Below are positions 44,204 to 54,969 of a stretch of DNA of 64,000 nt, piece by piece. Below the pieces are notes generated by a model. That model did no database searches. It was not told the origin of the DNA and worked only from the letters and a program-made list of their open reading frames with translations. The stretch is taken from positions 310,001-374,000 of the forward strand of contig NZ_BSRQ01000007.1 of NCBI RefSeq assembly GCF_030268685.1, in the 5' to 3' direction. The position numbers were made by a program, and so were the translations under genes. Source of the DNA: Microtetraspora sp. NBRC 13810. GTDB taxonomy: Bacteria; Actinomycetota; Actinomycetes; Streptosporangiales; Streptosporangiaceae. Each line of letters begins with the position of its first letter. The stretch's first letter is position 1.

Positions 44204-46137
44204 GAGTCCTCCCCCTTCAGCGCTGACACGATCACCTCGGCCAGCGCGGGGCCGAAGCCGGGAACCTCGCAGATCTCGGCCGTGCCCGCCTCGCGCAGCC
44301 GCTTGACCGACCCGAAGTGCCGCAGCAGTGCCTGCCTGCGGGCCGGGCCCAGTCCTGGAACGGCGTCCAGAGCGCTTTCCTTCGCGCTTTTGGAGCGCTT
44401 GCTTCGATGGTAGGTGATGGCGAACCTGTGAGCCTCGTCACGCACCCGCTGGAGGAGATAAAGGCCTTCGCTTGACCGAGGAAGGATCACCGGCTGGTCG
44501 TCACCGGGAACCCACACCTCCTCCAGCCGCTTGGCCAGCCCGCACACCGCCACGTCGTCGATGCCCAGCTCGTCGAGCGCGCGCTGGGCGGCGGCGGCCT
44601 GCGCCGGCCCGCCGTCCACCACGAGCAGGTTGGGCGGATAGGCGAACTTGCGCGGCCGGCCGGTCTCGGGGTCGATCGGCTCGGCCCCCGGCTCGCCGCC
44701 CGGCTCCGCGCCCAGCTCGCCCGTCGCGCTGCGCTCCTCCAGGTAGCGCCTGAACCGCCGGGAGATCACCTCATGGATGGAGGCCACGTCGCCCTGGCCG
44801 GACAGCCCTCTGATGGAGAACCTGCGGTATTCGCCCTTGCGGGCCAGGCCGTCCTCGAAGACCACCATCGAGGCCACCACGTCGTCGCCCATCATGTGGG
44901 AGACGTCGTAGCACTCGATGCGCAGCGGGGCCTGGTCGAGCTCCAGGGCGTCGGCGATCTCCTGGAGCGCCTTGCTGCGGGTGGTGAGGTCGCCGGCCCT
45001 GCGCAGCTTGTGCTGGGCGAGCGACTCCTTGGCGTTGCGCTCGACGGTCTCCATCAGCGCCTTCTTGTCCCCCCGCTGGGGCACCCGCAGCTCGACCCTG
45101 GCCCCGCGGTGCTCGCTCAGCAGCTCGGCGACCGCCTCGGCCTCCGGCGGCACGGCCGGCACCAGGACCTCCCTGGGCAGCGCCTCGGGGGCGGCGTCGC
45201 CGTACATCTGGAGCAGGAACTGCTCCACCAGGTCGCCGGGGGTGGGCTCCTCGACCTTGTCGACCACCCAGCCCCGCTGGCCCCTGATCCGGCCGCCGCG
45301 CACGTAGAACACCTGGACGGCGGCCTCCAGGGCGTCCTCAGCGAGGGCGATCACGTCGCAGTCGGTGCCCTCGCCGAGCACGACCGCCTGCTTCTCCAGC
45401 GCCCGCTGGAGGGCCTGGACGTCGTCACGCAGCCGGGCGGCGCGCTCGAACTCCTCCTCGGCCGCGGCCTCGCGCATCTCGCGCTCCAGCCGCCTGATGA
45501 ACCGGGAGGTGTTGCCGGCCATGAAGTCGCAGAAGTCGGCGGCGAGCTCGCGGTGCTCCTGCTCGGTGACCCGGCTCACGCACGGCGCCGAGCACTTGTC
45601 GATGTAACCCAGCAGGCAGGGACGGCCGATCTGCCCGGCCCGCCGGAACACCCCCGCCGAGCAGGTGCGCACCGGGAACACCCGCAACAGCAGGTCGACG
45701 GTCTCCCTGATGGCCCAGGCGTGCGAGTAGGGCCCGAAGTAGCGGGTGCCCCTGCGCCGGGCGCCGCGCAGCACCTGGACCCGGGGGAACCGCTCGTCCA
45801 TGGTGACCGCGAGGTAGGGGTAGGACTTGTCGTCGCGGTATTTGACGTTGAACCGCGGGTCGAACTCCTTGATCCACGAGTATTCGAGCTGGAGCGCCTC
45901 GACCTCGGTGCTCACCACGGTCCAGTTGACGTCGGCGGCCGTGGTGAGCATGGTCTGCGTGCGCGGATGCAGGGAGGCGAAGTCGGCGAAGTAGGAGTTG
46001 AGCCGCTGCCTGAGGCTTTTGGCCTTCCCCACGTAGATGACCCGGCCGCCGGCGTCGGTGAAGCGGTAGACGCCGGGCGACTCGGGAATCGACCCCGGCG
46101 CCGGCCGGAAACTGAGGGGACTGCCTGCCGATCTCAC
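44200..46137 (-). CDS. uvrC: UvrABC excinuclease subunit C
   Basis: A 645-residue nuclease that makes both incisions in nucleotide excision repair. The N-terminal GIY-YIG domain begins [27 protein letters not shown]. Cysteines in [30 protein letters not shown] follow, then a UVR motif (about 205-240), the RNase H-like domain ([22 protein letters not shown]), and C-terminal helix-hairpin-helix repeats ([17 protein letters not shown]). GTG 46137 is preferred; an in-frame TTG at 46143 is the alternative. uvrA is 1.6 kb away on the same strand. Confidence 0.95.
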   Translation of the reverse strand: MRSAGSPLSFRPAPGSIPESPGVYRFTDAGGRVIYVGKAKSLRQRLNSYFADFASLHPRTQTMLTTAADVNWTVVSTEVEALQLEYSWIKEFDPRFNVKYRDDKSYPYLAVTMDERFPRVQVLRGARRRGTRYFGPYSHAWAIRETVDLLLRVFPVRTCSAGVFRRAGQIGRPCLLGYIDKCSAPCVSRVTEQEHRELAADFCDFMAGNTSRFIRRLEREMREAAAEEEFERAARLRDDVQALQRALEKQAVVLGEGTDCDVIALAEDALEAAVQVFYVRGGRIRGQRGWVVDKVEEPTPGDLVEQFLLQMYGDAAPEALPREVLVPAVPPEAEAVAELLSEHRGARVELRVPQRGDKKALMETVERNAKESLAQHKLRRAGDLTTRSKALQEIADALELDQAPLRIECYDVSHMMGDDVVASMVVFEDGLARKGEYRRFSIRGLSGQGDVASIHEVISRRFRRYLEERSATGELGAEPGGEPGAEPIDPETGRPRKFAYPPNLLVVDGGPAQAAAAQRALDELGIDDVAVCGLAKRLEEVWVPGDDQPVILPRSSEGLYLLQRVRDEAHRFAITYHRSKRSKSAKESALDAVPGLGPARRQALLRHFGSVKRLREAGTAEICEVPGFGPALAEVIVSALKGEDS

Positions 46138-46186
46138 ACCCAAAGCCTATCCGTCCCGACCGACAGACCCCGGCCCTCCGAGGGGC

Positions 46187-46639
46187 TCAGGCGAGCGTGA
46201 TCCGGTCCCCGGAGACCGTGATCGGCACCTCGGCGAGCGGCTGGGTGGCCGGGCCCTTCTGCACCGAGCCGTCGGTCACGCTGAAGGTGCTCATGTGACA
46301 GGGGCAGACGATGGAGCCGTCCCGCACGTCCTGCACGGTGCAGCCCTGGTGCGTGCAGACCGCGGTGTAGCCCTTGAACGTGCCCTCTTCAGGCTGGACC
46401 ACGACGACCTTGCGGTCGGGGAAGACCTTCCCGCCGCCCACCGGGATGTCGGCGGTGGAGGTGAGCGCGCCGCCCGCGGAGGGCGCTCCGCCGGAGGAGG
46501 GCGCCGCGGACGCGTCGGCGCCCTGTTCGGTGGCGGTGGTGTCCCCGGAGGCGCCGCACGCCGCGAGCACCGTCAGCAGCCCGCCCGTCCCGACGCCCGC
46601 GATGACGGCCCGCCGTGTCGTCCTGTCGTTCTGTCTCAT
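46187..46639 (-). CDS. Tat-exported Rieske [2Fe-2S] lipoprotein (first copy)
   Basis: A 150-residue protein. The N-terminus has a twin-arginine motif (TTRRAVIAG), a hydrophobic stretch and a lipobox ending LAAC, so it should be exported folded and lipid-anchored. A Ser/Ala/Gly-rich linker (about 35-60) leads to a Rieske domain with CTHQGC and CPCHMSTF, the Cys-His pairs that hold [2Fe-2S]. ATG 46639 is chosen because the Tat signal begins at once. Electron partner unknown. A second, similar gene lies 309 bases upstream on the same strand. Confidence 0.9.
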   Translation of the reverse strand: MRQNDRTTRRAVIAGVGTGGLLTVLAACGASGDTTATEQGADASAAPSSGGAPSAGGALTSTADIPVGGGKVFPDRKVVVVQPEEGTFKGYTAVCTHQGCTVQDVRDGSIVCPCHMSTFSVTDGSVQKGPATQPLAEVPITVSGDRITLA

Positions 46640-46947
46640 GCGGCCCACCCAACCGCATCGAACTGAGAAAGATATGAGACGCCTCCCCCGCCGCACGAAA
46701 GCCGAGGTCCGCGGCCGGTGGACACCGAACGGGCGGGCTCCGCCGAGCGGGACCGACCGGGCGGCTTCTCACCAGGAGTCCTCGGCGGCGCCCCAACCCG
46801 CCGGTCCCCCTCCGCCGGCGCTCCCCAGCCGGTCCCCGCCCGCCGGTCTCCACCGATCGCTCTCCACCCGCCGCTCTCCACCCGCCGGTCCCCGAAGACG
46901 CCACCGGGGCCCTCGCATGATGCGAGGGCCCCGTGGTGGCCGGGCGA
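46640..46947. other. Region between the two Rieske genes; degenerate repeats, no gene
   Basis: About 300 bases. From about 46795 to 46895 the sequence consists of imperfect C-rich repeats of CCCGCCGGTCTCCA type, unit about 15-16 bases. The end nearest 46947 carries a strong hairpin. Open frames through it have no family features. The promoter of the first Rieske gene must lie near 46640-46700. Confidence 0.55.
46904..46932 (-). terminator. Hairpin terminator after second Rieske gene
   Basis: CGGGGCCCTCGCA, loop TGA, TGCGAGGGCCCCG: a 13-base perfect stem, 16 bases beyond the stop of the gene ending at 46948. No T-tract follows, which is common for actinobacterial terminators. Confidence 0.8.
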
Positions 46948-47466
46948 TCAGGCGAGGGAGATGGCGTCGCCGTCGACCTTGATCTGCGTCTCGGGGAGCG
47001 GCCTGGGGGCGGGGCCGCCCTTGACCGAGCCGTCCGTGATGCTGAACTTGCTGCCGTGGCAGGGGCAGTTGATCGTGCCGCCGGAGACGTCGCCCACCGT
47101 GCAGCCCTGGTGCGTGCAGGTGCTGCTGAACGCCTTGAACTGCCCCGCGGCGGGCTGGGTCACCACGAGCTTCTGGTCGGCGAAGATCTTGCCGCCGCCC
47201 TCGGGGATGTCCGCCGTCTTGGCGAACCCGGCGGAGTCGCCGCCACCGGCCGCGGACTGCTCAGGCGCGGCCGACGAGGCGGGCGCCGGCGCGGAGGACG
47301 CGGGCGCCGCCGTGTCGGTGCCGCCGGAACCGCAGGCGGCCAGCACGGCCACCAGTCCCACGCCGCCCGCGCCGAGCATGACGGCGCGCCGGGACGTGTC
47401 CGCCGGCAGAGCCTGGCCGGCCGCCACGGGCCGCTCCTCCCGATCGGCGGTGTGCTGCTCACTCAC
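46948..47466 (-). CDS. Tat-exported Rieske [2Fe-2S] lipoprotein (second copy)
   Basis: A 172-residue protein with the same plan as its neighbour: Tat motif [12 protein letters not shown], lipobox LAAC, Ala/Pro/Ser linker (about 50-85), and a Rieske domain with CTHQGC and CPCHGSKF. The second cluster motif keeps the usual GSxF form, whereas the first copy has MSTF, so their redox potentials may differ. GTG 47466 is five bases after GGGAGG; GTG 47469 is also in frame but too close. Probably a periplasmic-side electron carrier or an orphan ferredoxin-like lipoprotein. Confidence 0.9.
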   Translation of the reverse strand: MSEQHTADREERPVAAGQALPADTSRRAVMLGAGGVGLVAVLAACGSGGTDTAAPASSAPAPASSAAPEQSAAGGGDSAGFAKTADIPEGGGKIFADQKLVVTQPAAGQFKAFSSTCTHQGCTVGDVSGGTINCPCHGSKFSITDGSVKGGPAPRPLPETQIKVDGDAISLA

Positions 47467-47716
47467 CACGGCCTCCCGGGGAACACAGGCCGGACATCAC
47501 ATACATACGTTCACCCCTCCAAGGGTTCTTTCTTTCCCATACGTACGGTTCCGGCGAGGCGCGGGTTCAGCGTGCCGTACAGTCGGCGGGAAAATTTTGA
47601 ACTTTCATCTATACGCCAGGGCGAGGATGGGGGGCGTCACCCGGGGCGCGGGCCGCAGGCGCGGCCGGCGGGTCCTCCGGCGGGCCTGCGGTCGGGCCGT
47701 CACCAGCGTATTGACG

Positions 47717-47753
47717 GCACGGCCCGGTCCCCGATCGGGGGCCGGGCCGGTGC
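47717..47753 (-). terminator. Hairpin terminator after uvrA
   Basis: A long GC-rich inverted repeat around GATC (CGGTCCCC-GATC-GGGGGCCG core, extending outwards through GGCCC/GGGCC to GCAC/GTGC), seven bases past the uvrA stop. Confidence 0.7.
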
Positions 47754-47759
47754 GGCGGG

Positions 47760-50600
<2,841 letters not shown>

Positions 50601-51065
50601 GGTGGTCCCGATGTCCCAAGGTCTAGTTGGTCAATACCTGCTGCACGGGCAGAGTAGCCGGGGGGTGTGACAAAAACGCGGCGACCGGGTCCCCACGTGC
50701 TTCCAGACTACGGGCACCGCCGTCGCTTCGCCTGCCACACATGTCAACAGGACCAACAACGCAGGCCATCGGGGTTATGCCCGACGGCGCCCGGATGGGA
50801 CGGACGGGAGACCCGATGACCTGCGCCGGACCGGGTTCCGGGCACCGCGCGCCGGCAGGTGTACGCGGGAGCCGTACGGCCGGCCGCCGAGCGGCTCGCC
50901 GATCCCGCGGCGCACGGCCCGCGGGGCGAGGTGCCGGGCCCGGGTGACCGGCCGGTCGGCGCGGGCGGGTCCTAAAGTGATCCCTGAGGGCGCGGCCGAG
51001 CCGCCGCCGTGGCTCGACATGCCGGCGCCGCCGTACCTGCCCGCCACACCTCCGAAGGAGTATCC
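50601..51065. other. Divergent uvrA/hydrolase intergenic region, 465 bases
   Basis: No supported gene. The uvrA-proximal 150 bases are less GC-rich and carry TTGACC on the minus strand (near 50627-50632), a possible -35 element without a clear -10 partner. The rest is GC-rich with only shadow-like short frames. Confidence 0.45.
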
Positions 51066-51710
51066 GTGACCTATACCGGCGACGTCACCAAGGGCGGTCC
51101 CGCCGACGTCCGGGAGCTGCCCGGCCTGACCATCAGCAAGCTGGAGGTGGGCGACTTCGGGAACAACGCCTACCTCCTGCGGTGCACCGAGACGGGCGAC
51201 GGCCTCCTGATCGACGCCGCCGCCGAGGCCGACCGGCTGCTCGGCCTGATGGGCGACCGGCCGATCAGCAAGATCGTGACCACCCACCGGCACCAGGACC
51301 ACTGGATGGCGCTGGCGGAGGTGGCCGGGACGACCGGCGCGACGGTGGTGGCCCACCCGCTCGACGGGCCGGAGCTGCCGGTGCCGGTGGGCCTGGAGGT
51401 CGAGCACGGCGACCGGGTGACGGTGGGCGTGGTGACCCTGGAGGTCGTCCACCTGCGTGGCCACACGCCCGGCTCGATCGCCCTGCTCTACCAGGACGGC
51501 CACGTCTTCACCGGCGACTCGCTGTTCCCCGGCGGGGTGGGCAACACCCAGGGCGACGCGGCGCGGTTCACCCAGCTCTTCGGCGACGTGAAGGAGCGGA
51601 TCTTCGACCGGCTGCCCGACTCGGCCTGGGTCTACCCCGGTCACGGCAAGGACACGACGCTCGGCGCGGAGCGGCCGGCGCTGCCCGAGTGGGAGGCACG
51701 CGGCTGGTAA
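51066..51710 (+). CDS. MBL-fold metallo-hydrolase (glyoxalase II-like)
   Basis: A 214-residue metallo-beta-lactamase-fold protein. The metal motif THRHQDHW (HxHxDH) lies near residue 76, LRGHTPGSIALLY supplies a third His, TGDSLFPGG the bridging Asp, and YPGHGKDTTL the last His. These proteins usually hydrolyse thioesters such as hydroxyacylglutathione analogues; the substrate here is unknown. GTG 51066 is supported by GAAGGAG seven bases upstream. Neighbourhood with uvrA is conserved in actinobacteria, but the reason is not known. Confidence 0.9.
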   Translation: MTYTGDVTKGGPADVRELPGLTISKLEVGDFGNNAYLLRCTETGDGLLIDAAAEADRLLGLMGDRPISKIVTTHRHQDHWMALAEVAGTTGATVVAHPLDGPELPVPVGLEVEHGDRVTVGVVTLEVVHLRGHTPGSIALLYQDGHVFTGDSLFPGGVGNTQGDAARFTQLFGDVKERIFDRLPDSAWVYPGHGKDTTLGAERPALPEWEARGW

Positions 51711-51736
51711 AATTCGGAAGGTGAGGCCCGAAGGGG

Positions 51737-52024
51737 TCAGGCCCGGCGGCCGGGCGGGGCGGCGAAGAGCCGCATGATGCGGTCGGCCGCGGCCGACGGG
51801 TCCTCGGCCCGCTCCACCACGTCGCCCCACGACCAGCGGAAGAACCACCCCCCGGACACGCACGCGCAGTCCACGGTCTCGGTGAGCAGGGCGGCGTCGG
51901 GGTCGCTGACCTTGAGCGAGGGCGGGTCCGGACGCAGCGAGACCGACATGCCTCGCAGCTCCAGCTCCTGGGCGAGCCTGCCGAGGAAGTAGGTGCGGGT
52001 GTGCTCCCGTGGCGCTGCTGCCAT
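51737..52024 (-). CDS. Small hypothetical protein
   Basis: A 95-residue soluble protein, no recognised domain. The sequence HTRTYFLGRLAQELELRGMSVSLRPDPPSLKVSDPD and VDCACVSGGWFFRWSWGDVV look like a small alpha/beta fold conserved in actinomycetes; similar short proteins often have no assigned role. ATG 52024 is preferred; ATG 52042 and 52096 are in frame, and none has a clear ribosome site. Convergent with the MBL-fold hydrolase across 26 bases. Confidence 0.65.
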   Translation of the reverse strand: MAAAPREHTRTYFLGRLAQELELRGMSVSLRPDPPSLKVSDPDAALLTETVDCACVSGGWFFRWSWGDVVERAEDPSAAADRIMRLFAAPPGRRA

Positions 52025-52089
52025 AGGCCCATTAGAACGCATGGCGTCGCCGGGGGGACACACGGCCGCGTTCCGCCGCGGAAACGGGA

Positions 52090-52115
52090 ACGGCACCGCC
52101 GGGGGGCGGTGCCGT
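52090..52115 (-). terminator. Hairpin terminator after pssA
   Basis: ACGGCACCGCC, loop GGGG, GGCGGTGCCGT: an 11-base perfect stem starting 17 bases after the pssA stop. On the minus strand it is followed by TCCCGTTTCC, a weak pyrimidine tract. Confidence 0.8.
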
Positions 52116-52132
52116 CTGCCGTCGCTCTCGTC

Positions 52133-52978
52133 TCAGCCGACCGGCCGGTGCTCGCGGCGCTGCTCCTTGCGCTGGGAGCGCTTGAACATGACCACCCGCA
52201 GCGGGATCGCGGTCACCAGGGCGATCTGCATGCTGGCGCCGACCTTGATCAGCGTGTCGCCGCCCTCAGGCCAGGCCGCCCACACCGTCAGGCAGGCCAC
52301 GTTGAGCATGATCCAGCCGAGCACGACCGCGGCGAGCTGCCCCTTGGGCTTGGGGTACTCGATCCGGCTCACCATCAGCCAGGCCACCGCGAAGATCGCC
52401 GCCAACGCGACGAAGGACGGCTGGAACAGCAGTACGACCGAGACCACGGTCATGGCGCCCATCGGGATCGGCAGGCCCATGAAGTCGCCGCTCTTGGTCT
52501 TGACGCAGGCGAAGCGGGCCAGCCGTACGACGCCGGCGACCAGGACCGAGCCCGCGGCGCCGAGCACCAGCCACAGCGGGACCCCGGGTGAGAAGCCCGC
52601 CCAGACCACCACCATGAAGGCGGGGGCGAAGCCGAAGCTGATCACGTCGGCCAGGTTGTCCAGCTCGGCCCCCATCGCCGAGGCGCGGAAGCGGCGTGCC
52701 ACCAGGCCGTCGAAGAGGTCACAGGTCGCGCCGATCAGCAGCAGCACCACGGCGGTGGCGAAATACCGCGGATCAGGGGAGAACCTGCCGCCCGACGCCT
52801 GGAGCTGGCTGATGGCCGACCAGGTGAGCACGCACACGGCGAGGAACCCGCACAGCGCGTTGCCCAGGGAGAGCGAGTCGGCCGCGGAGAGCCGGAACGC
52901 CTTGCCCACCGGGCCTTTCGGCTCGTCGTCGACCTCGTCCAGTTGTTTGAGGGGCCATTCGGCGTCAGCCGTGGTCAA
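52133..52978 (-). CDS. pssA: CDP-diacylglycerol--serine O-phosphatidyltransferase
   Basis: A 281-residue membrane enzyme making phosphatidylserine from CDP-diacylglycerol and serine. The CDP-alcohol phosphotransferase motif DGLVARRFRASAMGAELDNLAD (DG-x2-AR-x8-G-x3-D-x3-D) is complete, with about seven hydrophobic segments. The first about 30 residues and the Arg/Lys-rich last 20 are cytoplasmic. Its start overlaps the end of psd by 14 bases, so product and next enzyme are made together. Confidence 0.94.
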   Translation of the reverse strand: MTTADAEWPLKQLDEVDDEPKGPVGKAFRLSAADSLSLGNALCGFLAVCVLTWSAISQLQASGGRFSPDPRYFATAVVLLLIGATCDLFDGLVARRFRASAMGAELDNLADVISFGFAPAFMVVVWAGFSPGVPLWLVLGAAGSVLVAGVVRLARFACVKTKSGDFMGLPIPMGAMTVVSVVLLFQPSFVALAAIFAVAWLMVSRIEYPKPKGQLAAVVLGWIMLNVACLTVWAAWPEGGDTLIKVGASMQIALVTAIPLRVVMFKRSQRKEQRREHRPVG

Positions 52979-53612
52979 GGCCGGTCACCCCCGCCACGGT
53001 CTTCTGGCCGACGGTCACCGCAGGGGCGACGCCCTCGGGCAGGTAGACGTCCACCCGGGAGCCCAGCCGGATCAGGCCGATCCGGTCGGCGCGGGCCACG
53101 CGGGCGCCCTTCGCCAGGTAGGGCACGATCCGGCGCGCCACGGCGCCGGCGATCTGCACCAGCTCGATGTCGCCGAGGGCGGTCTCGAAGTGCCACACCA
53201 CCCGCTCGTTCTGGTCGCTGTCCTTGTTGAACGCGGGACGGAAACCACCTGGCACATGCTCCACCGACGTGACGGTGCCGGCGAGGGGCGCCCGGTTCAC
53301 GTGCACGTCGAGGGGGCTCATGAAGATCGCCACCCGTGTTCGGCCGTCCGGCCACGGATCGATGCTCTGCACCACGCCGTCGGCGGGTGAGAGGACCCTT
53401 CCCGGCCCGGGGACGCGCTCGGGGTCGCGGAAGAACCAGAGCATGCCACCGGTGAGCGCGGCCAGCGGACCGGCTGCGATCGCCCAGCGCCGATCTCGCG
53501 TGGCGAGGAGCGAGGTCACCGCGGCGGCCGCCGCGGTCGGCGCCAGCCACGGCGATACGCCGCGGGCCAACCGCGTGCGGCCGGTGTTGAACCTTGCTGA
53601 ATCGTGGGACAC
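52965..53612 (-). CDS. psd: Phosphatidylserine decarboxylase proenzyme (short type)
   Basis: A 215-residue pyruvoyl enzyme converting phosphatidylserine to phosphatidylethanolamine. Self-cleavage is expected at Gly184-Ser185 in RLGSRVDVYLP, giving a pyruvoyl alpha chain. LSPADGVVQ and MSPLDVHVNRAPLAG are conserved. A membrane segment lies near residues 25-60. Its short length matches the archaeal/actinobacterial type. GTG 53612 follows AAAAGG; the longer frame to 53786 is not supported. pssA follows in the same operon. Confidence 0.93.
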   Translation of the reverse strand: MSHDSARFNTGRTRLARGVSPWLAPTAAAAAVTSLLATRDRRWAIAAGPLAALTGGMLWFFRDPERVPGPGRVLSPADGVVQSIDPWPDGRTRVAIFMSPLDVHVNRAPLAGTVTSVEHVPGGFRPAFNKDSDQNERVVWHFETALGDIELVQIAGAVARRIVPYLAKGARVARADRIGLIRLGSRVDVYLPEGVAPAVTVGQKTVAGVTGLDHG

Positions 53613-53730
53613 GGAGAACCTTTTGTGATGACTTCCGGCTATGTATTTGCCGCCTTGGTGGCAGATGTTACCGATCCCACAACGTTTGGTTGGCCCTTCG
53701 AGAGAACAGAACGACTCAATGGCCGTTTCG

Positions 53731-54720
53731 CTAGCTCTGGCCGGTGCTCGCAGGCGACGGCTCCGCCACCGCCTTACGCGCGTCACGCCGGGACTTCGCG
53801 AGGCTGGCCACCGTGGTCACGATCATGGTGATGATGATGACGCCCAGCGACACCGGGATCGGGACCTCGGGAGCCCACGAGAAGCCGCTGGAGTGCAAAG
53901 CCTCGAGAATCAGCTTAACCCCGATGAAACCGAGAATGAACGCCAAACCGTAGCTGATGTAGACGAGCCGCTGGAGCAGGCCGCCGAGCAGGAAGTACAG
54001 CTGCCGCAGGCCCATGAGAGCGAAGGCGTTGGCGGTGAAGACGATGAAGGCGTCCTGCGTGAGGCCGAAGATGGCGGGGATGGAGTCGAGGGCGAAGAGC
54101 AGGTCGGTGGTGCCGATGGCGATCATCACGATCAGCATCGGGGTGACCAGGCGCCTGCCGTCGATCCTGACGAAGATCTTGGAGCCGACGTAGTCGGGCG
54201 TGGTCGGCAGCGCCCTGCGCGCCCAGCGCAGCAGCGCGTTCTCCTCCATGTCGTCCTCCTGGCCGTGCTGGCGGACGATGTTGACGGCCGTGTAGAGGAG
54301 GAAGGCGCCGAAGACGTAGAACAGCCAGCCGAAACTCGCCAGCGCCGCCGCGCCGACCGCGATGAAGACGCCGCGCATGACCAGCGCGATCAGGATGCCG
54401 ACGAGGAGCACCTTGTGCTGGTACATCCTCGGCACCGCGAAGCGGCTCATGATGATGTAGAAGACGAAGAGGTTGTCGACGCTCAGGCTGTACTCGGTCA
54501 GGTAACCGGCGAAGAACTGCCCGGCGTGGTGCCCGTCCTGCACCAGCCAGACGCCGATGCCGAAGAGCACGGCCAGGGTGACGTAGAAGCCCACCCAGAA
54601 GCCGGCCTGCCTCATGGAGAACTCGCGGGGTTCGCCGCGGTCGACGATCCACAGGTCGAAGGCCAGCACAAGGAGCAGGCCGCCGATCACGGCGCCCCAG
54701 GCCCACAGGGAAACGTCCAC
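53731..54720 (-). CDS. TerC-family membrane protein, probable Mn2+ exporter (Alx/MeeY type)
   Basis: A 329-residue protein with about nine transmembrane helices. Conserved acidic motifs lie in membrane segments: LTEYSLSVDNLFVF and TTDLLFALDSIPAIFGLT, the TerC signature. Family members of the Alx/MeeY/MeeF group export manganese or supply metal to secreted enzymes. Start GTG 54720 is nine bases after GGAGG. That ribosome site can be hidden by a hairpin next to a yybP-ykoY-like riboswitch, which strongly supports a manganese role. A non-coding start upstream would run through the riboswitch. Confidence 0.92.
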   Translation of the reverse strand: MDVSLWAWGAVIGGLLLVLAFDLWIVDRGEPREFSMRQAGFWVGFYVTLAVLFGIGVWLVQDGHHAGQFFAGYLTEYSLSVDNLFVFYIIMSRFAVPRMYQHKVLLVGILIALVMRGVFIAVGAAALASFGWLFYVFGAFLLYTAVNIVRQHGQEDDMEENALLRWARRALPTTPDYVGSKIFVRIDGRRLVTPMLIVMIAIGTTDLLFALDSIPAIFGLTQDAFIVFTANAFALMGLRQLYFLLGGLLQRLVYISYGLAFILGFIGVKLILEALHSSGFSWAPEVPIPVSLGVIIITMIVTTVASLAKSRRDARKAVAEPSPASTGQS

Positions 54721-54729
54721 GTCCTCATA

Positions 54730-54758
54730 CCTCCGGCGCAACGACAGACGGCCGGAGG
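54730..54758 (-). promoter_or_regulatory. Anti-Shine-Dalgarno hairpin controlling terC translation
   Basis: On the minus strand CCTCCGGC (54758-54751) is exactly complementary to GCCGGAGG (54737-54730), which holds the terC ribosome site. The loop is 13 bases. CCTCC is also the 3' strand of the riboswitch's closing helix, so the two pairings are mutually exclusive: closing the aptamer would free the ribosome site. Confidence 0.7.
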
Positions 54759-54862
54759 TCTCTCCCGCCCAGGAAAAGCGGACCGGCAGCCCCGGGGGCC
54801 TCACAGAACGAGGCGGCACCGTGATGACGAGACTGTCGCGAAGGGATACTCCCCCCCTAATC
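54752..54862 (-). ncRNA. yybP-ykoY (manganese) riboswitch
   Basis: The leader read on the minus strand begins with a G-run followed by GGGGAGTATCCC (near 54858-54843), the conserved 5' core of this class. It continues with CGTCATCACGGTGCC, a CCGGGGCTGCCGG arm, and ends with GGGAGAGACCTCC (54766-54754), the conserved 3' core. The order and spacing fit the two-armed aptamer that binds Mn2+ between its docked loops. It lies directly upstream of a TerC-family gene, its most common partner. Recognised by eye; a covariance-model search was not possible here. Confidence 0.78.
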
Positions 54863-54867
54863 AGGTC

Positions 54868-54897
54868 AGTATAGGTGAACGTTTAGGTCATGCCTAA
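54868..54897 (-). promoter_or_regulatory. terC promoter with overlapping DtxR/MntR-like operator
   Basis: TATACT (minus strand 54873-54868) is a good -10 and would start the transcript near 54862, just at the 5' edge of the riboswitch. The inverted repeat TTAGG-N5-CCTAA (54883-54897) covers the -35 position. The half-sites are those of DtxR-family metal regulators; the five-base spacing differs from the nine-base IdeR site, so MntR is a better guess than IdeR. Confidence 0.5.
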
Positions 54898-54969
54898 TCA
54901 TTCCTCCGGCCAAGAAGGTAAAGCCTGACCTGGACGGGGATAGATCGGACAGCCTGCCCCGTCCTTCGG

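Noticed and set aside
46795-46895. C-rich repeats as a CRISPR array
   Set aside because: Units are degenerate, adjacent and of about 15 bases with no unique spacers.
50601-50760. Expected LexA/SOS box at uvrA (also looked for at uvrC and recN)
   Set aside because: No TCGAAC-N4-GTTCGA-like sequence was found in the upstream regions.
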